Assembly (NCBI GenBank): GCA_029207755.1
Contig: JARCOQ010000062.1
Coordinates: 434,001 to 498,000 of the forward strand
Direction: 5' to 3'
Length of the DNA: 64,000 nt
Source of the DNA: Chamaea fasciata
Taxonomy: Eukaryota; Chordata; Aves; Passeriformes; Sylviidae
Shown here one piece after another: positions 12,766 through 26,420 of the stretch. The stretch's first letter is position 1; every line of letters begins with the position of its first letter. The notes beneath the pieces are model-generated. The model was not told where the DNA came from. It did not search any database and was given only the letters and a program-made list of their open reading frames with translations. The position numbers were made by a program, and so were the translations under genes.

Positions 12766-14204
12766 GAATGACGGCACTGAGTTTGGTGGGTCTGTTTATC
12801 AGAAGGTTACTAATAAGGTTGAGACATCAGTCAATCTTGCATGGACTGCTGGCAGTAACAACACACGTTTTGGTATTGCTGGAAAGTACCAAATGGATGA
12901 GAAGACTTCCGTTGTGGTAAGAATTTTGTTACAGAAATGAGTATTTCAAGCTCCCCTAAATACTGAAAATTTGTAATGAAGCAGTTGCTTGAACTAGTTA
13001 CTGAGGAAGTATGGTAGATTGTGAACTGTGGCTTCTGTTGTGGTTCAAATTTAAATTGGGACCTCACACATCGTACTTGTGAACTTATGGAGGAAAAGAA
13101 ATCTTAAATATAATTTTGTCCATAGTGAAATAGTCTGACTAGTGTGCTTGGAATAGCATGCTACTGTGCTGAAAAATGTCTTTTAAAAGACAATGAAAGT
13201 GTCCTTTGAATTCTTAAATCCATAATGTAAAACCATATTATAATTACAATGGTGGAAGTTTACCTGAGCTTACAGCCTTCTCCTAACAGTAAGTTAACCG
13301 TTGAAAGTTAGCTGACGTGTGTGTTTTAAGACCAAGAACTGAAGTAGCAAGCATTTATGTTTCAAAACAACCATTAGTTCCAGGACCACTGAAGCAAAAT
13401 TGAAAATGAGAAATACTGTTGTTAAGAGCTCAAAACTTAGTAATGCAAAAAGGGGATTGCATATTCATGTATTTCTTGCTCATTAGAAGAAAAAAGAAAA
13501 TCACTCCTGAGTGATGTGAACAAGACAGGCTCTGAGGGACTGCAGTAAGTAGCTCTTTAAAAGATATAAAGACATAATAGAGGAGGCAGTGAAAAACAGC
13601 ATGGCATTCTGTGAAGGCAGAATTCGCACCATTTGCTTAAGCTGAAAACTCCTGAGAAAAGGAAAAGACTGGAACATGCTTCTAAGAGAGGTTGGTCTCC
13701 AAGTAGCTCAAGAGTGTTAATGCATAGGCCACCTTCTCAGGGGACTGGGATACTTCTGTATGAATACTTACACAGTTTATAAATACTGTGATTTTTTTTT
13801 CCTATAGGCTAAAGTGAACAATGCCAGCCTCACTGGAATTGGTTACACTCATGCCCTTCGATCTGGTACGCAGTTCTCACTGGTAGCAGCAAATGGTGTT
13901 AAGTACTACACTATGGTTTAATTCACTGTCATCTTAAGAACAGACTAGATGAACAAAGGAGCTAGAAGTCTACGCAGACTCAGAGAACTAAAGGATGTCT
14001 ATGGATGCAAGTTCCTGTGGCAACTAAGCCACATTAGTGAGGTCAAGGACCTGAGGAAGAGCACTGTACTGGGATGTCAGTGCATGATGGTTCTCGTGAC
14101 TTGCTTTTGTAGGTGTAAAGCTGACCCTCTCGGGCTTGATTGATGGCAAGAATTTCAGTGCTGGAGGTCACAAAATTGGGCTGGGATTTGAGCTGGAAGC
14201 CTAA
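12766..14204 (+). CDS. VDAC3: VDAC3, last three coding exons (5'-truncated copy)
   Basis: Voltage-dependent anion channel 3, a beta-barrel of the mitochondrial outer membrane that passes metabolites and ions. Exon 7 (12766-12916, 151 nt), exon 8 (13808-13865, 58 nt) and the coding part of exon 9 (14113-14204, TAA at 14202-14204) have AG acceptors and gtaaga/gtacgc donors. Exon 7 and 8 lengths equal the human ones. Visible motifs: [37 protein letters not shown], the end [13 protein letters not shown]. The FELEA ending and NNASL favour VDAC3 over VDAC1 and VDAC2. These cover roughly the last third of the barrel and are open with no lesion. Exons 1-6 were not found in the 12.7 kb upstream; either the copy is truncated in intron 6 or an intron is unusually long. 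The gene faces IKBKB tail to tail, about 1.1 kb apart. Confidence 0.85.
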
Positions 14205-14579
14205 CACAGCTTTAAGTAAAACAACTGGTGGTGCTCTGGAAGATGAAGGAAAAGTGTACCCGGTGCATTTCAGCCTTAATATTACTCGGAAATTTGAAGA
14301 AGTGTGAACTTTCTACTCTGCCCAAGAATGACTTTAACCCAATGCTGAAGTCCAGAGTGTGCCAGCACAACAAAGGAAGACACTTGAAGGCATGCATGGA
14401 AGTTGTGATGTTTGTGCCACATTTCAGTTTCCTGTATTTTAAATCTGTTCCAAAAAAACCAAAAGAAAATCCAACCTCTCCCCATTATTGTATTGCATTT
14501 TGCATGTCCTATACTTCACAGCCTTTTATAAAAGGAGGTCTCTGTGTTGTAGTGGAAATTTGGGGTTAGAACAGAATGA

Positions 14580-14585
14580 AATAAA
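14580..14585 (+). terminator. VDAC3 polyadenylation signal
   Basis: AATAAA 376 nt after the VDAC3 stop codon, followed by a GT-rich stretch (ggttggtgtgtgttg) of the kind found downstream of cleavage sites. It would end the VDAC3 3' UTR near 14,600, leaving about 730 bp to the IKBKB stop. Confidence 0.55.
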
Positions 14586-17500
14586 TTGGTCACAGTCAGA
14601 ACACAAGGTTGGTGTGTGTTGACTCTCACCAAGGTTCCATCCAGCTGGGGTTTTTGGTCTTTTTTTCATCTTTTCATGCAACTTTAAGCATGGTTAATAG
14701 ATAATCTGCAAATGCTTTGTTACACGATACCTGTACACTGAAGATTTCCTTCTTTGGTTTCTAGGCTAACATTCTTACACCTCTCACGTTTTAGAGACCT
14801 GCACAGTGAAAGCAGCTTTTTCCATTATAGTGTTATTGAGCGCATCAAAAAGAGCAAACCAAAAGTTTACATGTTTTAGATAATTTTGTTCCCAGACAGG
14901 AAACAAGTATTAGGTAAGTACAACCATTACACTTAAAGAAAAAAAGTGCAAATCAGCAAAGTTAAGCAATTAAGTTCACAGTTCATTAGGAAGGTGACAA
15001 CTACCAGTGACTGGGTATACCTTGTCCATTGTTCATTAGAAAGCCTAAAATGCAGCAAAACAGCCCCAGGCGATGCCTAAGGGAAGACGTATCAGGACAG
15101 AGATCTGCTGTCTTAAGGCACAATTAAGAACATTCTCCAAGCAGTTAGAACAGGCATTCCCTAATGTATCTTTGTGAAAGTGTCTGAGAAGTGGATACTA
15201 AAAGCTAAGCCATATGTATCACATAAGCAGTTGGTGACAGTAGAAGGCAGCTGATATTCCCTTCTCAGAGGCAGCAGCTTTTCACAGTTGGCTTCCCAAA
15301 GCAGCATGGCTTCAGAGGCAACCAGAGTGATTCTACATCTGGGTTTGTTCTGGATTGTTTGTTTCTTCTACCTGAAGCTGCAGCCAGCTCCAGTCTAGAG
15401 CCGAAAGAATAAATGAAATTCAACACCAGGCTACAGTTGGGCTTTTTCTAAAATAAAGGTAAAGTGTGTTAAGAGTTATAAAAAATTTACTGGGAACAAG
15501 TTGGTCAATTTCATGATGAGCCACGTGACTGCTGTCAAGGAAACAACCTACTTGCACTCTCCAGTATTTTACTCTCTCTTCAATATTCTGCATTGTTAAA
15601 TTAAGGATCCCTGACACCCGCTCATCCCAAATTTGTGTGCAGTTTTGCAGTAGTTTTGTACAACAGCCAAGTGCTTTGCCCCATCCCTTACTGTTTAGCG
15701 CAGCAAGTTCCCAGCATGTGGCTCCCAGTTTTGGCAAGCAGAGTAAGTCAGGCGGCAGATTATGAGGGAACCGGTGCTTCCTATCTCTGTGCATCTCCTA
15801 CTCTCCCCCTTGTCCACGAGTAAAATGCAGATTTCATTTAGCTGTGTTAGTGGTGGCAAAGTTGCGCATTCAGAACTTCGAAGCCAGGCACTTCCTTAGT
15901 CCATTTACAGAAGAGTGAATACATTACCAAGAAACTCTGCTCTTGATCCTTCATTGTGTCACGCATCACATTTTCTACTTGGCTACAAAGTTCCCGAGAT
16001 TCCAGCAGCAGCTCCTCACTGAAAGGGGCAATTATTACACTATTAATTTCTGTGGCAGTTTAAAGAGATGCTGCCTCTATCATTAAGAAATACTTCTGGC
16101 AGATACGCTGCAGAACACTGAAGTTAGTCAGGTCATAGGCTTGTAATTCATACTGCAACTTGAAAAGTTGGTGGCAGCCCCCGATTTACCAAATGGGGGA
16201 AAGGAAATGTATTCCAAGATGGAATTGGGCTCTTATTAGGTGGAACCACTGTTGCTAGAGGAAAAGCTGAGAAGCCTATAAACTTAAGGATGGGGCAACA
16301 GGCAAATAAACAAACCAAGGTCTTTCATTCCAAGTGGTAACCCAGTTCATTTAAGCAAGCCGGAACTACGCATGCAGCAGTCTCAATGACACAGCTCAGC
16401 TACTGTGACCTTACATGACAATACTTCAACAGTTCTTGCTGGCAGTGTACTTCCAAGTGAGCCCAACCATCTCAGATTAAAGGAAGAAAACCAAAAAACC
16501 ACTTTTGTTACTGAGGCTGGGGGAAGTGAAGCCATACATGATACCCAGTTTTCATATGGAAGATCTGAAAGCCCCAGCAAGTCTTAACTACCAAGTAAAC
16601 TAAGGCTGCTGACAATGCAAGCTGAACACAAAGTGTAAAATATGAGAAACCCTGTGTGCCATTATTTCACAAAGCAGGAAGCCTAGCTTTGTAGAGGTGG
16701 CATTAGCAGCCGAAGAACTCCAGACTTTGCCTCACCTTTTTCTTACAGATTCTGATACACTGAATGTTCCAGAAGGGACTTGCAGCAGCAGTTGACCTGA
16801 GCTACCAAGACGGGATGTGTTCATGCTCTCTGGACTGCCAGTAACAGGACCACGCACTTTACTCTGAAGAAAACACAGAATATTCAGAGTGCAATTGTTC
16901 CCACTAGTTTTCAGCAGCCGGGAATATGAGACAACCTGGAACTTGGCTTTCATACTGATTCAAAATAAAGAAAAGAACCATAGGAAACACTCAATTTACT
17001 ATTGTTTCAGTAGCCTGTGCTACAAACCATATTCTCAGGTTAAAGGGGAGTTCTTATTTTACTTACACAAGCAATTTTCAGCAAGTTCCACAGTTCTTTC
17101 TGTCGTTTCTCCTGAAGCCTAACAACTGTTTCCTCATCTTCACTCATCAGATTCATCACTTTCTCCACTCTGGGGAACAATTCCAATGCCTTCTGTTTGC
17201 AAACTACAGTTTTACTATTAAAAAAATAAAAACTAATCAGATCACACATGGGCCACTGCAGTAGGAGAACAGTTCTGAAGTTAATTATTTTCTGTTAACA
17301 CTGCAAGATCTCAAGAGCCGTATGCAATGAGTTTTAAACCTTCTCTTGCTGGAAGAGAAAATACCTTCTCTCAACTCTGAATAAAATGTACAAAGCTCAC
17401 CTGAGCTGAGCATAAATGACTCAAACTTCTTTTTCAAAGGTCTGGATTGCCTGTAGAAGCAGTCGTACTATTTCCTGGCTGTCACCGCCTCTCCTCTGAT

Positions 17501-20500
17501 CTGGAATGAGAGCCAATATTACACAGAAAGGTCGATTTATAGGACAGAGTGAGAAGATTCTTAGCGGCTCATTTCCACTACTGCTTTAATCCTGAAACAG
17601 CCAAAGTTCAGGATATGCGAGTTTGAGTGGGATGAATTACACTGAATTTTAGCCACCTTCTTCAAAATTTAAAGAACTTGAAAAGGAGAGTTGGGACTGG
17701 ATCAAAGGAACAGTTGTGTCTTTCATCCTTTCTACCCAGAAAGGTTGGTTGTTGCTTGTGGCAACAGCCTGCTCTGAGAAGAGCTCCAGAGGAGTTTCGA
17801 GAACAGCTCACAAAGCACCAAGAAAGGAAGGCTGGCCTAGTGTGAAACTGACTCCCTGACTTCCCTCTCGAGAAAAGGCAATCCAGGAGAGCCCATGTGC
17901 TGCTAGTGTCTGGGCAGGCCTAGAAGTCAGATAGTTTTCTCAATAATCCTTACTACATCTCCAAAGTTACACACAAAGCAAGCTGACCTTGAGCTAAAGC
18001 ATCTTTTACCTCTTGGCTTCTCTCTGAGTCTTCGGTACAGCTCTCTGGCTTGTTCTTCTCTAGAAGAAAAAAAGCAGGAAAGAAAAGGATTTCCAAAGAA
18101 CCAAAGCATGGAACAAATAGTTTGAGAACTCAAATCTTTTCTATACCTGTCTGCCATTTCAGAACAATGACAGATGAGTCAAAAAACATCTTTAGTGTTA
18201 AAGTGCTCCCAGTCCCCCACAATTTGGGTGGAAGAAACAGCCCTTTCACTGTCCTCTAGTGAGTAAGCTTAGCCAGAAACACTCCTGCATCTGAAGCTCA
18301 AGGTAGTTCAACTCACAAATCCTCCAGTGTTCCTCCTTGTTTACGACCTAGCGGGCTTCTCTGCAGGTCCACGATGTCTGTCTGCAGGGCCATCATCCTC
18401 TTCACTACCTGCTCCACATCATCTTCCTGAAAGCAGGGTAGAACATAAGCAACACAACAGTCTCATACCTAGAGACACTACCACTCACACTCACACTGGT
18501 TCTTCCTTTCTCATTCTTATTTCTAAACAAACCAACAAGATGCAAACAGCAGCCTTGGCCAAAGACAAACGAGTCGTTTCAATTCAAGGAAATTCCAAGA
18601 TGTTTCTGGGGCTTCGCCAAGATCTCCCATTTCCCCCTAAGCCTTACAACAGAATGAGCTTCATGTAGTACTAATAATGGACAAAAATTGTGCCACACAA
18701 ACCAAGGCAATGTGAAATCTGACATCAGTGCAGATACAAGGGGTTTCTATTTAAGGCAGGGACAATGAAGCTAAAGGGGGAGGAGGGGAGAGATAACAAA
18801 AAACAAACCTCTTTATGATTAGCAGTTAGATTTAAAAACATACCCGCCCACAAAGTTCCACAGCTTGCTCCATCTCTTTCCAGGCAAACAGCAGCTTCCC
18901 AGAAGCTAGAGGAATCAAAGAAGAGTGACTGGCTTTCTCAGGTTCACAGAGAAGGAGGCAGGTGTTTTTGTGAGGAGAAGAGTCATGAAAAGACCCGTTT
19001 GCCAGATGCTATACTCACTAACTCCAAACTCAATCTGCTCTTTATACTTTTCCAGGTCAATTTGGATGCTTGTTTTAAAGAAGTCCAGCTTTGCTTCCAG
19101 CTGCTGAGAAAGGGAGGCCATAGAATTCTTCATCTTCCAGAGGGTACTATTGTAACGCAACAGATTCATCCTGCAAGGACAAGAAGTTCCTATTAGCCTC
19201 TGAAAGTAGAAATCCACCAGGCTTTCATTTACATCCAAAACAGATACTTGAGACAGCGGTGAGGACAAATGCAGTTGTGCCAAAGGGCTAACTCTCCACT
19301 TTTCATGAATTGCATACAGCTCCAATCACGGGCTTCCCCATTCCAACAGGGTCCCATTTCTGTCTTCCCTTCCACCAGCACACAAAGACAGAGATAAGTA
19401 TTGTGGAGAAACGGCCACCGTACATGGCTGCTCGCTGCCCCTGCTGAAGCCGATTACAGTCCTCTTTCAGCATCTGGATCGTGTGCCAAGATCTGACCCC
19501 ACACTTTCCGCAACTGGAAAAAGTGGAGATTCTTCTTTGGATCCTGAACTGAAAACAGAGGAGGTGGGAGAAAGGGAAATGGACATATCAGCATGAAGCA
19601 GAAATACTGTGTTATCACAAAACAGACCAAAACATTGCTCCTTTGAGGGGCATGTTACTGCCTGCAAAGCCTAGAGCTGGATAACCCCTGTGCAGCTCCC
19701 CTAGCATGTCAAAATCAAACCCCTCCCTTTTTTAGTTATTCTGATAAACTGAATGAATGACAGTCCATTTTCCTGCTTCTTCAGTCCCAATACGCAAAAG
19801 CTCCCTCTACTCTTTGTGCATGATACAGACCACAAAACACAGACACCCCTCTCAACACTGACCCCGGCCCGCCCTTCATATTCATGCCAGAGGAGTCCTT
19901 ACGGATGCAGCCAACACTTTCTGGATGAGGACGTAAGGCCACCTGAGCCTCAGGAAACTTTCTTGTTATCAAAGAGGAAGAGAAGGTCTGTGTCTGCTGC
20001 TGCAGTATCATTCCCCTGCACAAGACAAAAGACCCAACCAGGTTTTCTTGGGAAGAGCAAGCCTTGGCAACACCACAAACAGAAGAGTCCTCCTCAACCA
20101 AACACAGAGCACCAAAGGCAACAGGCTGCCTACGCTACAGTGGCTGTTAGGTCTGTGAGGTTACCATGACAAAAGCATGCCACAACAGCAGGGAGTGCTG
20201 TGATCCCAAAGCGAGTGCAGTGACTTCTGATTCACTCAAACTCAAGAAAGGAAATACCGAGACTCACTTTGCCATCAGCTGTATGTTTAGTGACCAACTT
20301 CTGAGAAAACAATTCAAGTCCTGCTTCCTGCAGTAGTTCCTGGTCCTGTTCTGGAATTCCTGTATCTGACTGAATCCTGGCCTTCACACTCTGCAGAGTC
20401 TCTTCCTCTGTCACAGGGTAGGTGTGCACAGTTCCCATAACCATGTTCAAAACGTGAAGCACCTACCAGAAGAGTAGCATGGCATGAGAAAGGCTGAAGA

Positions 20501-21794
20501 TACATTGGTCATCTTAGAGCAGAGATTGAGGGACCGAAAAAATGACCACCAAGAAACTCTTCAAAGCACTTGGCAGAATCAAGAAGTCACTTTACAGCTA
20601 CTTCCTAACATTATGGCAAAGTTCTTGTCCTCCATCAAGTGGAAGAGAGTTAAATATGGCAGTTAAACATGGCAGTTAAATACCTGTAGAATCCTCTCTC
20701 AGAATATGGAACCAAGCATGCACAGAAGCTCTTCACTACTCCCAACAAGCTCAGGGAGTATTTGTCCTCAAAGAAGCAAGAGGAAAGCACCTGTCACTAA
20801 CGGTCAGGAGACAGTTCTATGAGTTTCTGCCTCACTCTTCCTCCTAAGTCTAGGATTCAGAGGCTCAGGAAACTGCTCTCTGGAAAACTTTTTAGGCTAA
20901 TACAGACATATTGCTTACCTTCAAGTTCAAAATGTCATCCAATGCTTTGAAACACCCATTGGGTCCATAGGTAGGATCTGTACCTCTCTGACGTGGGTGC
21001 CACATTAACATGAGTTGCGGCCATTTCTCCAGCCTCCCAGACAAAACACTGAGCAACAAAAACCAGGAGATCAGAAAAGGTAAAAGTGCATTTGCAGTAA
21101 CGATACGGCCTGTTCTGTGTGGGAGGACTGACAAAACTGCCCCCCTCCTTCTCCCTCCAGCACTCCACCTCTCCCCATCACAAACGCAGCGTTTAGAAGG
21201 CAGAAACCAAGACTACACAAATTTGACAAGCGACAGTAGTACTGCCTGTGTCACGCACTCAATGTATTCACAGATTAACACAGTAAGGCATATAACACAA
21301 ACTTGGTCCTTTTGCAGAAGAATCAGTTTATCTCAGCACAGCAATTTCTAGTACTCACCTGTTTAGATTGTTGGGGCAGGGCAAACTGCTAGAAAACTTG
21401 ACTTCTCCGGATAAGTCTTCTGAAACAACAATATCCAGCTCACTCTTCTGACGCACTTTTGTATGCCTAATGTAAGCGAGTACAATGGTGAAAAAATTGC
21501 CCGCCTTTCCCAGCCTGCATGCTAGTAGGCTCTTGAAAGCTACTCTTGACATATAATACAGATGCCACTTTGGTTTCTGTTACCTGCCCTGCGGGAGTCA
21601 GCCCTTATCCCATAGAGCAAGTCTCAGGAATGCTGAACTTGCTCAGGTGAGTCAAGCCCCTGTGAAAGGGGTCACTTTCCAAAAGGGCAAGAAACATAGG
21701 GATATTATCCTCAGAATCAAGGGACCACACTTCTGCTTCCTGTAAACAGGAAAGTCACATCATGCCCACTTACCACCCAGCCACGGTTCACTCA

Positions 21795-21974
<180 letters not shown>

Positions 21975-22288
21975 TTAGCTTTCTCCGTCCCTTAACATCT
22001 CATTAACATTTGTACAAATAATTAAAGACATTACTGAACGCTGCCTCTCACGGGCTTTAAGACCCTCCTGGAGTGAGTAGCATAGGTTACTGGCACTCCT
22101 GCTTATTTATAACAGATGCAGGTAGCACAAAACCCAGTCTCAGCAAAACCCAGTGTCAGCAAAAAAGCAGTCACCTTTGCTAGCTTCAGCACCACAAACG
22201 CACCCCATACCGTGCAAGTACCTAATCCCAGCCCAAAGCTTGGTAACAGTTAATTCTATCCCTCTAGAAAGCAGTAGCTGCTCTTCTA

Positions 22289-22534
<246 letters not shown>

Positions 22535-23046
22535 CTACTGTAGATTTCTAAAACCACAATAAATTTGAAGGTGTTGGAGCACACTTAGCAGTTACGCCTC
22601 TAGCTCCTTCCGATCTTTGGTCAATCAGTACAGTCTGCTTCTTTCCTTAATAGTTGAAAGTCAAAATGTCAGGTGTTAACAGACGTCTAATACAACGTCT
22701 CACCTCAGCTGCACACAGAATACTATGTGACAGTGACCTGAGACAGGTGTTATCCTGGGCTGAGTGCTCTTGCAGAGGGACCATGTAACTGCATGAAGCA
22801 CATGCAGGTTCCTTGTAAGTTTACTTGTCTGTGCAGGTAGAGACGACTGCTTCCTGCTTACCCTTTGCTCTCCTTGCTGCAGCACAATGTTCTCTGGCTT
22901 CAAGTCTCTATGGATGACCCTGTTCTCATGAAGGTATTTGAGAGCAGAAGCTGAGACAGAAAAAGCCAGTTGTTAGAGCTAAGTAACAGTACCTAGCATG
23001 AGCTCAGTAAGGATTCATCTATTCTATCTAGTAATAAGCATGGCTT

Positions 23047-23253
23047 TCACATCAGACCTTGTACAATCAAACATACAATGAAACACTGAGTGTAAGGGGT
23101 AAAGTCAGCACCACAGAACTCTGGACACAAATTGAGTTCTCTCTCTGGATGTTCCCTCACATCCTTCCTGTAAACTGTAGTAATGCTGGCTAGCTTCCAG
23201 TAGGCAAGAACCTCCCCAGACTCCCAACACTTTTGGGAGATGATCAAGATCAT
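23047..23253 (-). repeat. CR1 LINE reverse-transcriptase fragment in IKBKB intron 4
   Basis: Minus-strand translation gives CWESGEVLAYWKLASITTVY, matching the conserved CR1 RT segment usually written WxSGEVPxDWKxAxxxPxFKK, followed by a degenerate KxxREHPERE stretch. It sits between IKBKB coding exons 3 and 4 in the same orientation as the gene. Confidence 0.6.
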
Positions 23254-24139
23254 AAAAGGTCAGTCTGAAATGAAGTCACTAAGGTCACTACTGTATATCC
23301 GGAGAGTGGATTCAGGACTAAAAGGGTTTCCATAGTTCAGACAACTGAAGGTACTGCCACCACTTACCAATGTCAGATAACAAGATAAGAATAGCTTCTT
23401 CCCACAAGCCACAGCAATTCTCCAGCTGGTTCAGGTACTGCAAGTAAGGAACACAGAATGTAATCTTTCCCTTCTCTATCCCGAGTGAACTCCAGAGTTC
23501 CACAAATTCTCAGGGATGCAAGAAGTTTCAGCAACAGCAATTAAATTCTCCAGAAGCACAAAACTCTATGGACTGTGACCTGCGGTAGCAGCAATTACAG
23601 CTTTGTGCCTTGGTTTAATTGCATGGGAAAGAAGATGAAAGAAGTCACTGTCATCCTGTTTTCATCCTCCTATTTGTTCCATCCCTCTTGGCCTGACACT
23701 ATCAACTCTAATCTGAGGCCTAAGGTCTGTGTTTTAGCTATGGGCAGATTATAGCAAAGGTCAGAAAAGCCTTAGGATTAGAACTACCATGTGTTATCTC
23801 TTCCTATGACAGACAAGAGTTCATCACTTTCAGGAAGGGTACAGCCTACAGATGCACCTACCCCACAATGGTCTTGGCCATACTCAAATACTGTCGCACG
23901 TCCCCTACACTTGCCCTCATTCTCTGTGTGCAAACTCCTCACAGTGTCACTTGCACCTAAAAAAATACAAAGCACTTAAGTCTTTAAGAGCTGAACATAA
24001 TACCAAGGACAAAGCCACCAACACTTGTTGATGCCATGACTAGAAATAGGAAACATCAGGGTATGAAAGCAACGGTTTGAAGGGAAAACTTCAGTAGAAA
24101 ACCTAGGATCAGATCAGAAGGTGATCCATTCCTAGGTTA

Positions 24140-24289
<150 letters not shown>

Positions 24290-24535
24290 TTAGGCAAGTA
24301 TACATGATGTTCTGAAACTGCTATACACTTTCATGTGCTCGTGGTCACCACGCAAAGCCCAACATGGTCACAAATGCTTTGAGAAATTGAGTTAGTGAAT
24401 TCTAAAGGTTTCCATCTCTCACGGACTCATTTTAACTCCTGGCACTTCATATGGAAGACAGTGTGTTTCTTCAACATGTATGCATTACAGATCTGTCTAG
24501 AAGGTACAGCAATGAGCCCTGCACAGGAGTGCAAG

Positions 24536-25374
24536 TGTTATAAATGGGCAGGAGACACAGTTTCCTCCTTTAAATGCCTTTTTTAATAAACAGGGTCTCG
24601 AGGGGTGGCCTACGCTGCTGCTGCTCCCTTTCGTCCACACCGCTGAGGAGGAGGTGCAATCCACTTTGCTGCTGGTGCTGCAGAGTGGGAGTTCTCGCCT
24701 CGCGGGGGTTCCAAAGAACTCTCTTGGCTCATGGAGTCCAGGGGTGTCTTGCTCTTTAAGTACTTTGTAAGTTATGGCAAGATACAAAAACTTATGAAAA
24801 CCCTCGGCATAAATACTCTTGTGTATGCTAAGTCCAGTGCTGTCTTTGGTAGATTGAAACTTTGAGCTGGCTCGTTTTGGCTAGGGGTTCTTGGTGTTGA
24901 TATGGTCCCACCATGCAGCTGGGCTCTTCTAATTACCGTAAGGGTGGCAGCAGCAGCCTGAGTGACAGGCCGGCTGTCAGCAGGAAGTAGGAAGAGGATC
25001 CGACAGGAAGTGGAGCAAGCAGGGCACAAGCCGATGGGACAGGCTGGGTGCAGGCAGGCAAAGCAGCAGCAGAAATGGAGAGTGGTGATGCCAGGGAGCA
25101 GTGATGCCAGGGAGCAGTGATGCCAGGGAGCAGCAACAGCTTGACTTGATGGAAAGGCTAAGTGGGATTTTTGGGTAGGGGATACAGAGTGGACAAAACC
25201 GCCAAACAGCATTATAACTCTTGAACTAAATTTAACAAAACATTACAACTCTATAACCAACAACTTATAACTTAATCACCATTCTTATTTATCACACAAG
25301 GGAGTCTGTTGCTACCGTCCAGAAAAGACCCAAACTGCAATGAGACTGCTGCAGCCGAAAATGTTAATCCAACA
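24536..25374 (-). mobile_element. Candidate solo LTR inside IKBKB intron 2
   Basis: The segment is bounded by tgtta (24536) and aatccaaca (25374), giving TG...CA ends on either strand. On the minus strand it begins TGTTGGATTAACA and has ATTAAA followed by AAAA shortly before its end, a usual LTR layout. It contains a short direct repeat (17-bp unit, about three copies, 25,085-25,135). No clear target-site duplication was found. It lies between IKBKB coding exons 2 and 3, which explains why this intron is long. Family not identified. Confidence 0.4.
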
Positions 25375-25559
25375 CCCCAAGGGACTGCCACAGCACAGAC
25401 GTTAAGTCAGGCAAAGCGGCGGCTCTAGGTAGCAGCGTTGTTGTAGCGCTGAGGGCACGGCAGACGAGCCGAAGACGGCAGTGTGAGACCCAAGAGTCTC
25501 ACGCAGCACAAGGCGAAGCTTTCTTAGGCGTGAACTGCCACGCACTTGCCGCCGCAGCC

Positions 25560-26420
25560 GACTGGGCACCTCCCGGAAGAGAAATCCTCGGCGGCCGGCG
25601 GCCGAAAGCCTCTCCCCCCCATTTCCCTCAGCGCACCCGTCAGATCCGCGCTCCAGGGCCGTCTTGGCCAAGCGTCCCGGGGCACTGCCGCCACACGGCG
25701 CAGCGAGCCCTCCGCCCGGCCCGGCCGCAAGCGGGCACCGGGCTCGGCCCGGCGCCGCCGCCTCCCCGCCTCACCTCTTCATGATCTGTATTTCCAGCGC
25801 CCAGCGCTCGCGGCTGCGCGGGCTCAGCTCCTGCCGGCACTGCTCGATGGCCGCCTGCTCGCCGGTTTCCTGCGGACGCGGCAAGGGCTGGGCTAAGCGC
25901 GGGTCCCGAGTCGGGGCGCCGCGGGCCCGGCCGCCTCCTGCCTTGTTGTGCCAACGGATGACGTTGCCGAAGCCGCCGGTGCCGAGGCGCTCCCGCATCT
26001 CCCAGGGCCCGCAGGTCAGCGCCCGCAGCGCGGGCGGGCGACTCACGGCGGGCCCGGCTCCGCTCCGCGGGACCTGCGCTTCCGGCTCCGGCGCGACTGC
26101 CCGCCCGCCCGCCCGCCCTTAAACGGGCCGCGCGGGGCCGGCGCTGGGCCCGGTCACGGCCGCCCCGGCGAGGAGTGCAGGAGCCGCCATCTTCGTGGCC
26201 GCCATACCGCGTGAAGTCATGGGCTCGGAATGACAGGAGAGTACAGCTCGTGGGCTGCGTAAGTAAAATTGCAGAGTTGCCGTCTTCTTCCCACAGCATC
26301 TGCCAAACTTGCCAATCCGGGATGCGCCATTTGCGTTTCCCGCCGCACCGCCCGAACCAAAGCGCTCTTCTGGGCATTACACCGGGTTCGGATAGTTCTT
26401 CCTCCTGGCCTGGCTTGGCG
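25560..26420. promoter_or_regulatory. CpG island and IKBKB 5' region
   Basis: Very GC- and CpG-rich, in contrast to the AT-rich introns to its left. It covers IKBKB coding exons 1-2 and upstream DNA. On the minus strand, AAGATGGCGGCTC (26181-26193) is a YY1-type element, and a second ATGGCGGCC lies at 26198-26206. GC boxes (gggcgggcg) are nearby. It is the likely promoter of the ancestral IKBKB; whether it is still active here is unknown. The noncoding first exon was not located. Confidence 0.5.
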
